The translations under genes were made by a program, and so were the position numbers. From assembly GCF_010500815.1 (NCBI RefSeq), contig NZ_JAAAMG010000008.1:124001-188000 (forward strand): a stretch of 64,000 nucleotides of DNA, read 5' to 3'. The notes beneath the pieces were generated by a model. It made no database searches, had not been told where the DNA came from, and saw nothing but the letters and a program-made list of their open reading frames with translations. Within the stretch, counting starts at the first letter, position 1. Every line of letters starts with the position of its first letter. The stretch comes from Jiella pacifica (GTDB lineage Bacteria; Pseudomonadota; Alphaproteobacteria; Rhizobiales; Rhizobiaceae). Positions 19,266 to 30,600 of the stretch are shown here, one piece after another.

Positions 19266-20147
19266 TTATCTCGTCGGAACCGGCTCCTCGCCGCGATAGT
19301 CGTAGAAGCCCCGGCCCGCCTTGCGGCCAAGCCAGCCGGCCTCGACATATTTCACCAGCAGCGGGCACGGGCGGTATTTCGAATCCGCCAGTCCGTCATG
19401 GAGCACCTGCATGATCGACAGGCAGGTGTCGAGGCCGATGAAGTCGGCGAGTTGCAGCGGGCCCATCGGGTGGTTGGCGCCGAGCTTCATCGCCGTGTCG
19501 ATCGAGGTGACCGAGCCGACGCCCTCATAGAGCGTGTAGATCGCCTCGTTGATCATCGGCAGGAGGATGCGGTTGACGATGAAGGCCGGAAAGTCCTCCG
19601 ACACGGTGATCGTCTTGTCGAGCGCGCCGACGAAGACCTTGGCTGCCTCGAAGGTCTCTTCCTCCGTGGCGATGCCGCGCACCAGCTCGACCAGCTTCAT
19701 GACCGGCACCGGGTTCATGAAGTGGATCCCCATGAAGCGCTCGGGCCGGTCGGTCGCGGCGGCGAGCCGGGTGATCGAGATCGACGAGGTGTTCGTCGCC
19801 AGCATCGCCTCGGGCTTCAGATGCGGGCAGACCTCCCGGTAGATCTTGCGCTTGACCGCCTCGTCCTCGGTCGCCGCCTCGATGACCAGGTCGCGGTCGC
19901 CGAGATCGGCCACGTTGGTGGTGCTGGCGATGCGCGAGAGCGCGCCGGCCTTGTCGGCCTCGGTGATCTTGTCCGAGGCGAGCTGCCGGCCCATCGACTT
20001 GTCGATGCGCCCCATGCCCGCGGCGACGCGGTCCTCAGCGATGTCGTAGAGCTTGACGTCGAAGCCGGCCAGCGCGGCGACATGGGCGATGCCAGCCCCC
20101 ATCTGGCCCGCGCCGATCACCCCGATCGTCCGGATCTCACTCGTCAT
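19266..20147 (-). CDS. hbd: 3-hydroxybutyryl-CoA dehydrogenase
   Basis: A 293-residue NAD(P)-dependent dehydrogenase acting on (S)-3-hydroxyacyl-CoA. It has a Rossmann dinucleotide motif [16 protein letters not shown] at about 9-24, [13 protein letters not shown], the catalytic region [12 protein letters not shown] with [11 protein letters not shown] (active-site His), and the C-terminal helical domain [18 protein letters not shown]. It lies 79 bp downstream of etfA on the same strand, so it is probably co-transcribed with the electron transfer flavoprotein genes. Likely roles are fatty acid or butyrate metabolism. The start at 20147 ([10 protein letters not shown]) is preferred to an upstream ATG. 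Confidence 0.94.
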   Translation of the reverse strand: MTSEIRTIGVIGAGQMGAGIAHVAALAGFDVKLYDIAEDRVAAGMGRIDKSMGRQLASDKITEADKAGALSRIASTTNVADLGDRDLVIEAATEDEAVKRKIYREVCPHLKPEAMLATNTSSISITRLAAATDRPERFMGIHFMNPVPVMKLVELVRGIATEEETFEAAKVFVGALDKTITVSEDFPAFIVNRILLPMINEAIYTLYEGVGSVTSIDTAMKLGANHPMGPLQLADFIGLDTCLSIMQVLHDGLADSKYRPCPLLVKYVEAGWLGRKAGRGFYDYRGEEPVPTR

Positions 20148-20226
20148 CGCGCGCTCTCCCATTCGCCGATTTTATTGCACTGCAGCATAGGCCTTCCGAG
20201 ACTGGGGATCAAGCGATCCCGCCGCC

Positions 20227-21156
20227 TCAGAGCTTGTCCTTCATCTCCGGCAGGATCTGGAACAGATCGCCGACGAGGCCGTAATCGGCCACCTGGAAGA
20301 TCGGCGCCTCCTCGTCCTTGTTGATGGCGACGATGACCTTGGAATCCTTCATGCCGGCGAGATGCTGGATCGCGCCGGAAATGCCGGCGGCGATGTAGAG
20401 CTCAGGCGCGACGACCTTGCCCGTCTGGCCGACCTGCCAGTCGTTCGGCGCGTAGCCGGCATCGACCGCCGCGCGCGAGGCACCGACCGCGGCGCCCAGC
20501 TTGTCGGCGAGCGGCAGGATGAACTCCTCGAACTTCTCCTTCGAGCCGAGCGCCCGGCCGCCGGAGAGGATGATCTTCGCCGCCGAGAGTTCCGGCCGCT
20601 CCGAATGGGCGAGCCGTTCTTCGACGAAGGCAGACAGGCCCGGATCGCCAGCCGCCTCGACGGACGCCGTCTCGGCCGCGCCGCCCTCGCCCACCGCCTG
20701 GAAGGCCGAGGTGCGCACGGTGATGACCTTCTTGGCGTCCTTCGACTTCACCGTCTGGACGGCGTTGCCGGCATAGATCGGCCGCTCGAAGGTGTCCGAG
20801 GAGACGACGGCGGTGACGTCGGAGACCTGCATGACGTCGAGGAGGGCCGCGACGCGCGGAGCGACGTTCTTGCCGGTGGTCGTCGCGGCGAAGACGATGG
20901 CGTCGTAGTCAGCGGCGAGCTTGACGACGAGGTCGGCGAGCGGCTCGGCGAGCTGGTGGGCATAGGCCGCGTCGTCGGCGCTCAGCACCTTGGCGACGCC
21001 GTCGAGCCTGCCCGCCGCCTCGGCGGCCGCGCCGACGCCCTGCCCCGCGACCAGAACATGCACGTCGCCGCCGAGCTTGGATGCGGCGGCGAGCGCCTTG
21101 GCGGTCTGCTCGGACAGGCTGGCATTGTCGTGTTCGGCGATCAGAAGGGTGGTCAT
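20227..21156 (-). CDS. etfA: Electron transfer flavoprotein alpha subunit
   Basis: A 309-residue FAD-binding ETF alpha subunit that passes electrons from acyl-CoA and other dehydrogenases to ETF:ubiquinone oxidoreductase. The C-terminal FAD domain carries [31 protein letters not shown] and [19 protein letters not shown] with the final [19 protein letters not shown], all typical. The start is [14 protein letters not shown] at 21156. It follows etfB (147-bp gap) and precedes hbd. Confidence 0.96.
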   Translation of the reverse strand: MTTLLIAEHDNASLSEQTAKALAAASKLGGDVHVLVAGQGVGAAAEAAGRLDGVAKVLSADDAAYAHQLAEPLADLVVKLAADYDAIVFAATTTGKNVAPRVAALLDVMQVSDVTAVVSSDTFERPIYAGNAVQTVKSKDAKKVITVRTSAFQAVGEGGAAETASVEAAGDPGLSAFVEERLAHSERPELSAAKIILSGGRALGSKEKFEEFILPLADKLGAAVGASRAAVDAGYAPNDWQVGQTGKVVAPELYIAAGISGAIQHLAGMKDSKVIVAINKDEEAPIFQVADYGLVGDLFQILPEMKDKL

Positions 21157-21303
21157 CTCGATTTCCTCGGCTGGCCCGGTCTCTCCATCGTCTGGGAGTT
21201 CGTCGGGCGCTCCATTCAGTTCAGCTCCATCCGGTTCGGACGAAGCCTCCGCCCGGGGGCCGGGCAATGCTGCTGCGGACGGGCTGGTCGCCCGATCGTT
21301 CGC

Positions 21304-22053
21304 TCAGAGAAGGCCGGCTTCGTTCTTCAGCTTGTCGAGGAGCTCATCGACCGACGCCACCTTGACGCCCGCCTGGCGGCCTTTCGGCTCCTCGGTCTTG
21401 ACGATCTCGAGACGCGGCGAGACGTCGACGCCGAAATCGGCCGGGCTCTTCTCGTCGATCGGCTTCTTCTTCGCCTTCATGATGTTCGGCAGCGAGGCGT
21501 AGCGCGGCTCGTTCAGCCTCAGATCGGTGGTGACGATCGCCGGCATCTTCAGATCGATGGTCTGCAGGCCGCCATCGACCTCACGCGTCACCTTGGCGCG
21601 GCCGTCGGCGAGCTCGACCTTGTTGGCGAAGGTGCCCTGGCTCCAGCCGAGCAGCGCCGCGAGCATCTGGCCGGTCTGGTTGCAATCGTCGTCGATCGCC
21701 TGCTTGCCGAGAATGACGAGGTCGGGGCTTTCCGCCTCGACGACGCCCTTGAGGATCTTGGCGACGGCGAGCGGCTCGGTGGGCTGGTTGGTCTTGACCA
21801 GGATGCCGCGGTCCGCTCCCATCGCGAGCGCCGTGCGGATCGTCTCCTGCGCCTGCTGCGGGCCGACGGACACGGCGATCACTTCGGTCGCGGTGCCGGC
21901 TTCCTTCAGACGGATCGCCTCCTCGACGGCGATCTCGTCGAAGGGGTTCATCGACATCTTCACGTTGGCGAGTTCGACGCCCGAGCCGTCCGACTTGACG
22001 CGGATCTTCACGTTGTAGTCGACCACCCGCTTGACTGCGACGAGAACTTTCAT
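21304..22053 (-). CDS. etfB: Electron transfer flavoprotein beta subunit
   Basis: A 249-residue AMP-binding ETF beta subunit. The start [20 protein letters not shown], the ETF beta signature region [19 protein letters not shown] and [22 protein letters not shown] match the family closely. It forms the ETF heterodimer with the next gene product. It leads an etfB-etfA-hbd run, with its promoter expected in the 243-bp gap upstream. Confidence 0.97.
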   Translation of the reverse strand: MKVLVAVKRVVDYNVKIRVKSDGSGVELANVKMSMNPFDEIAVEEAIRLKEAGTATEVIAVSVGPQQAQETIRTALAMGADRGILVKTNQPTEPLAVAKILKGVVEAESPDLVILGKQAIDDDCNQTGQMLAALLGWSQGTFANKVELADGRAKVTREVDGGLQTIDLKMPAIVTTDLRLNEPRYASLPNIMKAKKKPIDEKSPADFGVDVSPRLEIVKTEEPKGRQAGVKVASVDELLDKLKNEAGLL

Positions 22054-22296
22054 GGGCGGTTTCTCTCCTTCGAGGTGTCAATCATGCGACGATTTTGTTG
22101 CGGCACTCTTCGCGCAAAGCAGGGCCGCTTGGCAAGCCAGCAGCAGTCATCGAGAGCCTTGTGGCACGGGCAATCTAAGTCTGGCTGCCGGAATTGCACC
22201 CATCGAGCCCACCGGACATGCCCGGAGCGTGAGGCCGGCGGAGAACGGCCGTGACCGGCAAGCACCGGCCGACGGCCCTCGAAGCCGGCCCGATTC

Positions 22297-22869
22297 TCAC
22301 CGGCTGCCGCCCGGCACCCACAGGACGTCGGCCCTTCCCTCGTCATTGGCGATTCGTGCCGCGACGAAGAGGTGGTCGGAGAGGCGGTTGACGTAGCGGA
22401 TGGCGGTATCGGCGACGGGCTCGCCCGCTTTTGCGGCGAGCGCGATCATCAGCCGTTCGGCGCGCCGCGCCACCGTCCGCGCAAGATGGAGATGCGTCGC
22501 GGCGGGCGAGCCGGCCGGCAGGACGAAGGACTTCAGCGGCGACAGCCGGGCGTTCATCGCGTCGATCTCGGCCTCGATCCGCTCGACCTGCGCATCGACG
22601 ATCTTCAATGGTTCGAATTCCAGCTTCTTGCCGGTGTCGGGCGTGGCGAGTTCGGCGCCGAGATCGAAAAGCTCGTTCTGGATCCGCGCCAGCATCGCGT
22701 CCAGCGCCGCGTCCGCATGCAGCCGGGCGAGGCCGAGGACGGCGTTGAGCTCGTCGACGGTGCCGTAGGTCTCGACCCGAAGATCGGCCTTCGACCGGCG
22801 TTCGCCGTTGCCGAGCGAGGTTTCCCCCCTGTCGCCGGTGCGCGTGTAGATCCTGTTCAGCCGAACCAA
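22297..22869 (-). CDS. PduO-type cob(I)alamin adenosyltransferase
   Basis: A 190-residue ATP:cob(I)alamin adenosyltransferase, which makes adenosylcobalamin. The N-terminal ATP-binding segment YTRTGDRGETSLGNGERR, VETYGTVDELNAVLG and the C-terminal RYVNRLSDHLFVAARIAN are family hallmarks. The start is a TTG with GGAGG six bases upstream. It lies just downstream of a small HIG1-motif membrane protein on the same strand, a frequent pairing in this order. Confidence 0.93.
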   Translation of the reverse strand: MVRLNRIYTRTGDRGETSLGNGERRSKADLRVETYGTVDELNAVLGLARLHADAALDAMLARIQNELFDLGAELATPDTGKKLEFEPLKIVDAQVERIEAEIDAMNARLSPLKSFVLPAGSPAATHLHLARTVARRAERLMIALAAKAGEPVADTAIRYVNRLSDHLFVAARIANDEGRADVLWVPGGSR

Positions 22870-22908
22870 GCCCGCCTCCTTCGAAGTTCCCTGCCGCCGA
22901 TGGCGGCG

Positions 22909-23100
22909 TCAGTGCTTGGCGAGCAGCAATACGCCGACGATCAGGATCACCGCCAGCCCCTGCAGCATGACGCGGGCGCGCATCAGCTTCTGCGAGGCGT
23001 TGCCCGAGCCGCCGCGCATCATGTTGATGAGCCCCGCGAGCAGAACCCCGGCGGTGACGATCATCACCAGGAGGGCGAGATAGGTCAAGAAACTGGACAT
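22909..23100 (-). CDS. HIG1-motif twin-transmembrane protein
   Basis: A 63-residue protein with two membrane helices (about 4-27 and 46-61) and between them the exact HIG1 signature Q-x3-R-x-R-x3-Q at Q37, R41, R43 and Q47. HIG1-domain proteins bind cytochrome c oxidase and respiratory supercomplexes; bacterial versions are thought to do the same. It lies 39 bp upstream of the adenosyltransferase gene and may share its transcript. It is short but clearly real by motif. Confidence 0.85.
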   Translation of the reverse strand: MSSFLTYLALLVMIVTAGVLLAGLINMMRGGSGNASQKLMRARVMLQGLAVILIVGVLLLAKH

Positions 23101-23211
23101 GCCGTCCCTTCGGCTTCGAAACGAGCGATCGTTTCGGGTTCATATAAGGGCGCGCGGCGTTTCAGCGAACCGCCCCCGAAAGACATCATCGTAGCGCCAG
23201 GCCCTGCCGCC

Positions 23212-24186
23212 TCATCCGGCCCCTTTGAGCTTCGCGCGCCCCATCGCGGCCGCGACGCCGACGCCGGCGAGAACGAGCCCGCCGAGCTGGATCGGCGTCA
23301 GCGTCTCGCCGAACAGGAGATAGGCCATCACGGCGGTGACGCCCGGCGTCAGATACATCAGCGAGGCGACCTTCGACACCGCCCCCTCCCGGATCAGCAT
23401 CATCATCAGGAAGATCGCGCCGATCGAGAGGACCAAGGTCAGCCAGACGAGGGCGAAGATCACCTCGCCGTTCCATTCGACGGCCATCGTTTCGGTCAGG
23501 GCGGCAAGCACGAAGGTCGGCACCAGCGCGCCGAGATACTGGAAGAAGGTCCCGGTCCGGACGTCGACGCCGGTGGCGAAGCGCTTCTGCCAGATCGTGC
23601 CGAGGGAGATGCCCAGCGCCGACAGGCAGGCCGGCGCGACGTTGACGAAGTGGTAGTCGCCGCCCGTCCCGAGCTTCGGGAGGATGACCAGCGCGACGCC
23701 GACGAGGCCGAGGAGAAGCCCCAGCGCATGGCGCGGGCGGATCGTCTCGCCGAGCGCCGGGGCGGCGATCAGCGCCGTGATGATCGGCTGCAGCCCGACG
23801 ATCAGCGCAACGACGCCGGCATTCAGCCCGTGCCGGACCGCGAAGAAGACGCCGCCGAGATAGACGCCGTGGATCAGGCTGCCGGCGATCATCGAATGGC
23901 CGCCGAGGCGCCAGTTCGGCCACGAGGCCCGGGCGGCGAGCGCCATGGCGCCGAGGAGGAGGAGCGCGAGCGCGAAGCGCAGCGACAGGAAGGTGAACGG
24001 CTCCGCATAGGGCATGGCGAAGCGCGCGCCGATGAAGCCGGTCGACCACAACAGCACGAAGACGGTCGGAAAGAAGGAAACGAAACGCTGCACGACGCCG
24101 CCGCACCCGGTCTGGGAGAAGGAGGGGGACGCCGTCGGGCTCCGCCTCTGGAAGGACGAGCGACGCTCTAGCGCGATTGGCGCCAT
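23212..24186 (-). CDS. EamA/DMT-family permease
   Basis: About 324 residues with roughly ten membrane helices in two EamA repeats of the drug/metabolite transporter superfamily (first repeat beginning FVLLWSTGFIGARF, second beginning around VLSIGAIFLMMMLI). Substrate unknown; family members export amino acids, metabolites or dyes. The start is uncertain: ATG at 24186 gives a hydrophilic leader, while a GTG opening VQRFVSFF about 30 codons later would give the usual length. A short inverted repeat lies just upstream. Confidence 0.85.
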   Translation of the reverse strand: MAPIALERRSSFQRRSPTASPSFSQTGCGGVVQRFVSFFPTVFVLLWSTGFIGARFAMPYAEPFTFLSLRFALALLLLGAMALAARASWPNWRLGGHSMIAGSLIHGVYLGGVFFAVRHGLNAGVVALIVGLQPIITALIAAPALGETIRPRHALGLLLGLVGVALVILPKLGTGGDYHFVNVAPACLSALGISLGTIWQKRFATGVDVRTGTFFQYLGALVPTFVLAALTETMAVEWNGEVIFALVWLTLVLSIGAIFLMMMLIREGAVSKVASLMYLTPGVTAVMAYLLFGETLTPIQLGGLVLAGVGVAAAMGRAKLKGAG

Positions 24187-24222
24187 CCTGTCACGGCCCC
24201 GCCTTCTCTCGTCCTTCGCCGC

Positions 24223-24245
24223 CCGTGCCCGTTTTTTAGGCACGG
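24223..24245. repeat. Short inverted repeat between permease and chemoreceptor genes
   Basis: CCGTGCC at 24223-24229 pairs exactly with GGCACGG at 24239-24245 around a T-rich 9-nt loop. It lies in the divergent promoter region and could be an operator; no factor can be named. Confidence 0.3.
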
Positions 24246-24279
24246 AGATAACTGATTCTTGACGATTTTTAATCAATAG

Positions 24280-25713
<1,434 letters not shown>

Positions 25714-25773
25714 TCCGAGCGGCCAGGAACGCGTCCGCCTCGATGCCGGCGGCCTCAGTCCCGCTCCCCGGAA

Positions 25774-26734
25774 TCAGAACGGGCTCGGGTCGCTCCCCGA
25801 CGAGACGACGTCATGCCAGCTCCACCCGTCGCTGACGACCAGCGACAGGAGCAGGCGGCGGTCCGCCCCGCCCGTCTCATCCCCGAAGGCCGGGATAGGA
25901 TCGACGGGAACACCGCTCGCCACCGCCGCGCTGAGATCAGGCGCAGCTGGTTGCCGCTCGGAGATGTCGATATGGGCCGACTCCATTGCGCCCAGAAACG
26001 TTGCAACCGCCGACTGACACTGGATCAGCGACAGGCGGCTGGGCCGGACGTCCGCAGGGGGTCGCCGTCGCGATCACATCAATCGCGTCGCTGAACGCCG
26101 CCAGACGAACGGGCAGCGCGAATTCTGCATGCCGGCTGAGGAAATAGTGCAGGACGGGATAGGCGAGATGCTGCTCGCCGAGCGTCAGGATCTGCGTCGC
26201 GATATCCGGCATGACGCCTTCAAAGCTGGTCAGGCTCTTGCCGTCCCAGGCTGTCTGCAGGATGCCGGCGGGGGTGCTGCCGATGCCGTGGATCGTCAGC
26301 GCCAGTTGGCGCTTCTGCGCGGCGGCCGATAGGATCGGCACGAGATAGGTCACCGAAAGGGTCAACGCCAGCAACCCATTGGCGGCGCAGACTGCCGTGA
26401 GAATCTGCCAGAGCGCGCCGGATGGCTTGAAATCGCCGATCCCCAACGTCGTCACGGTGTAGCCGGCGAAATACAACGTATCGAGCGCGTTGGCCGGCTC
26501 GTTTGTGGAAGCATCGACGATGTTCCCGCTCGCGCCGAGAAACACCAGCCACCAGCCGAGCCACAGACCGACATACCAGCCGAGCGTCGTGAGGGCGAGA
26601 AACAGGAGGCCGATCTTGGTGAAGATCAAATGCCGCCACGGTCTCTCGGCGAAGAGGCGCAGGCAGAATTTCCAGATCAGCCGCAGGCCGCGGGACGTCA
26701 GCGGCCCTGCTCCCTGCGCCGTCAGGGTCGTCAT
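25774..26734 (-). pseudogene. Two-helix potassium-type ion channel, frameshifted near the C-terminus
   Basis: The intact N-terminal part (up to about residue 224) has two membrane helices (42-68 and about 112-136) flanking a pore loop with TVTTLGIGDFKPSG at about 93-106, a variant potassium-channel filter. Then a single extra base in a run of C/T around 26055-26061 throws the frame off; the continuing sequence in the next frame reads ADVRPSRLSLIQCQSAVATF and carries on coherently to a stop at 25774. The in-frame ORF otherwise ends with an unlikely Pro/Arg-rich tail. It may be a real mutation or a sequencing error. Function before damage: ion channel of uncertain ion and gating. Confidence 0.75.
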
Positions 26735-27142
26735 GCCGATTTCCGCGACCGTCCAGGCGATCGTCCCGCTCCCATGCGCGCCGGCCCCACGCGCACCGGA
26801 GCTTGGAACGATCGACCGCCCTTATGGTCGTCAGCCTCTCGAAGAGCGGGCACTCCGCCTGCGGCCCGCGCCGTGATTTCAAATTAAATTTTGCCTCTTA
26901 TCGAACGATTTTCATCGTGAACGCAGGAATGGCAAGTATTGTTCGGATCGAACCGCCGAATTGCAGTGGCGAGTGGCTGCCGCAGCGATATCGGCGGAGG
27001 GCAATCTGCAATGTTGTAATCGGCTGCCTTCTGCGCTGCGCCGACAATCGGAACAATACGATTTGAATTCTCGCGATTGAAGAAGCCAACTTGAAAGTTC
27101 TGTCAGCCATTTTCCTGAACAAGAGATTCGGGAACCAGCGTC
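26735..27142. other. Intergenic region upstream of a small unknown gene
   Basis: This 408-bp divergent region is AT-rich between about 26880 and 27120. It should hold promoters for the channel (minus) and the small protein at 27143 (plus). I find no clear consensus promoter, no ORF that looks coding, and no RNA motif. Confidence 0.4.
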
Positions 27143-27529
27143 ATGGCAAACAGCGACCCATTACCGTCGATCGAAATGGCGTCCGTCTACAGCGCCTTCG
27201 CGTCGAGGCAGTTCGAAACGCAGACGGTTCTCAACGAGAACCGCAGCACCGGGACCGAACGATCCGTTCCCGATGAGCTCCGCGCTTCGCTCGCCGGCTC
27301 GCTCAGATCGCCGCAGATCAACCAGGCCTATATCGAAAAGCTCAAGGCCCAGGCCGAGGAACAGGCGGTCAATCGCCGGGCGCTGCGCACGCGCAGCCTG
27401 GTCGACGCCATGGGATCGAAGGCTTCCCTCGATCTGACGACGTTGAAGACGAGCCACGAGGGCGGCCATCCACCGGCAAACGGCCAGCTCAGCACCGTCT
27501 TGGACGCCTATCGCGCCAATTTCGGCTGA
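27143..27529 (+). CDS. Hypothetical protein, soluble and helical
   Basis: A 128-residue hydrophilic protein (MANSDPLPSIEMASVYSAFA start) with a charged central helix (about 60-80, QINQAYIEKLKAQAEEQAVN). No signal peptide, membrane segment, cysteine or known motif is seen. The frame has ordinary third-position GC and follows an AT-rich promoter-like region, so it is probably real. I recognise no family. It converges with mfd, 137 bp away. Confidence 0.55.
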   Translation: MANSDPLPSIEMASVYSAFASRQFETQTVLNENRSTGTERSVPDELRASLAGSLRSPQINQAYIEKLKAQAEEQAVNRRALRTRSLVDAMGSKASLDLTTLKTSHEGGHPPANGQLSTVLDAYRANFG

Positions 27530-27615
27530 CGCGGTCCCATCGGCGCGCAGATGCGGGTTTCAGCCCCGGAGGCAAAACCTGCGGCGTGTTCCGAAAAGTC
27601 AGAGGAGCCTGCCCC

Positions 27616-27636
27616 GGCGGACAACGCCGGTCCGCC
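27616..27636. terminator. Possible terminator hairpin of mfd
   Basis: GGCGGAC at 27616-27622 and GTCCGCC at 27630-27636 form a perfect 7-bp stem with a 7-nt loop, just past the mfd stop in the minus direction. No strong T-run follows on either strand. Confidence 0.35.
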
Positions 27637-27666
27637 TTGGCGCGTTTCCCACCGTCCGGGCCCGCC

Positions 27667-30600
27667 TCATGCCGCCTGCTTCTGCCCCTCGTCGACGAAA
27701 CGGGCGAGATTGGTCGCGACCGTCGCGGCGCCGTTGAGGCGCTTTTCCGGCGTCGGCCAGTCGCGGATGAGGACGATCGACTGGTCCGGCCGGATCTTCG
27801 CCGAAGCGCCCTGCTCGCCGATATAGCGGACGAGGGCCGCTGGATTGGCGAAGTTCTTGTCGCGGAAGGTGATGACGATCCCCTTCGGCCCGGCATCGAG
27901 CTTCTCGATATTCGCCTTGCGGCACAGCGCCTTGATGAACACGACCTTCAGCAGATGCTCGACCTCGGTGGGCAGCGGCCCGAAACGGTCGATCAGCTCG
28001 GCGCCGAAACCGTCGATCTCGCGGGCGTCGCCGAGATCGGCAAGGCGGCGGTAGAGCGTCATGCGCAGCTGCAGGTCCGGCACGTAGTGCTCCGGGATCA
28101 TCACGGCGGTGCCCAGCGTGATCTGCGGCGACCACTGGCCATTGGTCTCGCTCTCGACGCCCTTCATCTCGGCGACCGCCTCTTCCAGCATCTGCTGGTA
28201 GAGTTCGAAGCCGACCTCCTTGATGTGGCCGGACTGTTCGTCGCCGAGGAGGTTGCCGGCGCCGCGCTGGTCGAGATCGTGGGATGCCAGCTGGAAGCCG
28301 GCGCCGAGCGTATCCAGCGACTGCAGCACCTTCAGCCGTCGGTCGGCGCCCTTGGTCGGCGTCTTGTTGGCCGGCAGCGTCAGCAGCGCATAGGCCCGCT
28401 GCTTGGAGCGCCCGACGCGGCCGCGGATCTGGTAGAGCTGGGCGAGACCGAACATGTCGGCCCGGTGGACGATCAGCGTGTTGGCGGTCGGGATGTCGAG
28501 GCCGGATTCGACGATCGTCGTCGCCAGGAGCACGTCGTACTGGCCCTCGTAGAAGGCGTTCATGATGTCGTCGAGCTCGCCCGCCGCCATCTGACCGTGG
28601 GCGACCGCCACCTTCAGCTCCGGCACGTGGGTGTCGAGGAACTCCTTCACCGAGGCGAGGTCGGACACGCGCGGGCAGACATAGAAGCTCTGGCCGCCCC
28701 TGTATCTTTCGCGCAGCAGCGTCTCACGAACGACCATCGCGTCGAAGGGCGAGACGAATGTGCGCACCGCCATGCGGTCGACCGGCGGCGTGGTGATCAG
28801 CGACAGTTCGCGCACGCCGGTCAAAGCCAGCTGCAGCGTCCGCGGGATCGGCGTGGCGGAGAGGGTGAGGACGTGCACGTCCGACTTCAGCTCCTTCAGC
28901 CGCTCCTTGTGCTTGACGCCGAAATGCTGCTCCTCGTCGATGATGAGGAGCCCGAGCGACTTGAAGTTCACCGCCTTGCCGAGCAGTGCATGGGTGCCGA
29001 CGACGATGTCCAGCGTGCCGTCGGCAATGCCCTTCTTGACGCCGGCGAGTTCCTTCGCCGTCACCAGCCGCGAGGCCTGGCCGACGTGGATCGGCAGGCC
29101 GCGGAACCGTTCGACGAAAGTCTTGTAGTGCTGGCGGGCAAGCAGCGTCGTCGGCACGACGACGGCGACCTGCAGCCCGTTCATCGCCGCGACGAAGGCG
29201 GCCCTGAGCGCCACCTCGGTCTTGCCGAAGCCGACGTCGCCGCAGACGAGGCGATCCATCGGCTTGCCGGCGGCGAGATCGTCGGTGACGGCATCGATCG
29301 CGCCGAGCTGGTCCTCGGTCTCCTCATAGGGGAAGCGCGCGGCGAACTCGTCCCACAGGCCCTCGGGCGGCAAGAGCCGCGGCGCGCCGCGCATCTCGCG
29401 TTCGGCGGCAATCCTGATCAGGCCGCCCGCCATCTCGAGCAGCTTCTTCTTCAGCTTGGCCTTGCGCGCCTGCCAGGCGCCCCCGCCCAGCCGGTCGAGG
29501 GTCGCCTCGGTCCCCTCGCCGCCATAGCGCGACAAAAGCTCGATGTTCTCCACCGGCAGGAACAGCCGGTCGTCGCCTTGATATCTGAGTTCCAGGCAGT
29601 CGTGCGGCGCGCCCGCCGCCTCGATGGTCTTCAGCCCGACGAAGCGGCCGATGCCGTGATCGACATGGACGACGATGTCGCCCTCGTCGAGGCCCGAGAC
29701 CTCCGAGATGAAGTCGGAGTTCTTGCGCCGCCGCCGCCCGCGCCGGACGAGGCGATCGCCGAGAATGTCCTGCTCGGCGACGACGACCAGATCGTCGCTC
29801 TCGAAGCCGGCTTCGAGGCCGAGCACGGCGGTAACGACGAAGTTCTTGGGCGCCTCGCGCACCTGCTTCAGGCTCTCCACCGTCTTGATCGAGCCGAGAC
29901 CGTGTTCTTCCATCACCTGGGTCAGGCGCTCGCGCGAGCCTTCCGTCCAGCCGGCGAGGAGCACCCGCTGGCCGTCCGCCCGGAGTTTGGCCACGTGGTT
30001 CACCGCCTCGGCGAAGACGTTGACGCCCTCGGCGGTGCGCTCGGTGGAGAAGTTCCGGCCGCGCCTGTAGTCGAGATTGAAGGCCTGACGCCCGATCACG
30101 TCCGACACGCCGTAGGCCGACAGCCGCACCGGCTCGACGCTGGCGAGGCCGCCCGAAAGCTCGTCCTCGCTGAGATAGAGCGCGTCCGGCTCGACCGGAT
30201 GATAGGGCACGCCCCCTTCACCGAAGGATTCCGTCCCGCCGCGCTTGCGCGCCTCGTAGTGGTCGGCGATCAGCGTCCGCCGCTCGGCGACGGACTCCAT
30301 CGTCAGATGGTCGAGCACGAAGGCAAAGCCCCGGGCATAGTCGAAGATCGTGTCGAGCCGCTCGTAGAACAGCGGCAGCCAGTGCTCCATGCCGGCAAAG
30401 CGCTTGCCCTCGGAAATCGATTCGTAGAGGGCATCGCCCCTCTGGGCGGCTCCGAAGCGCTTGATGTAGTTGGTCCGGAAACGGCTGATCGTCTCGTCGC
30501 GCAGGGTTATCTCGGAGACCGGCGAGAGTTCGAAGCGCTTCAGCTGCTTCGTCGTGCGCTGGCTCGCCGGATCGAAGGCGCGCACCGTCTCCAGCGTGTC

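Noticed and set aside
22054-22296. 98-residue minus-strand frame upstream of etfB
   Set aside because: Cys/Arg-rich, no homology by eye, and overlaps the likely etfB promoter.
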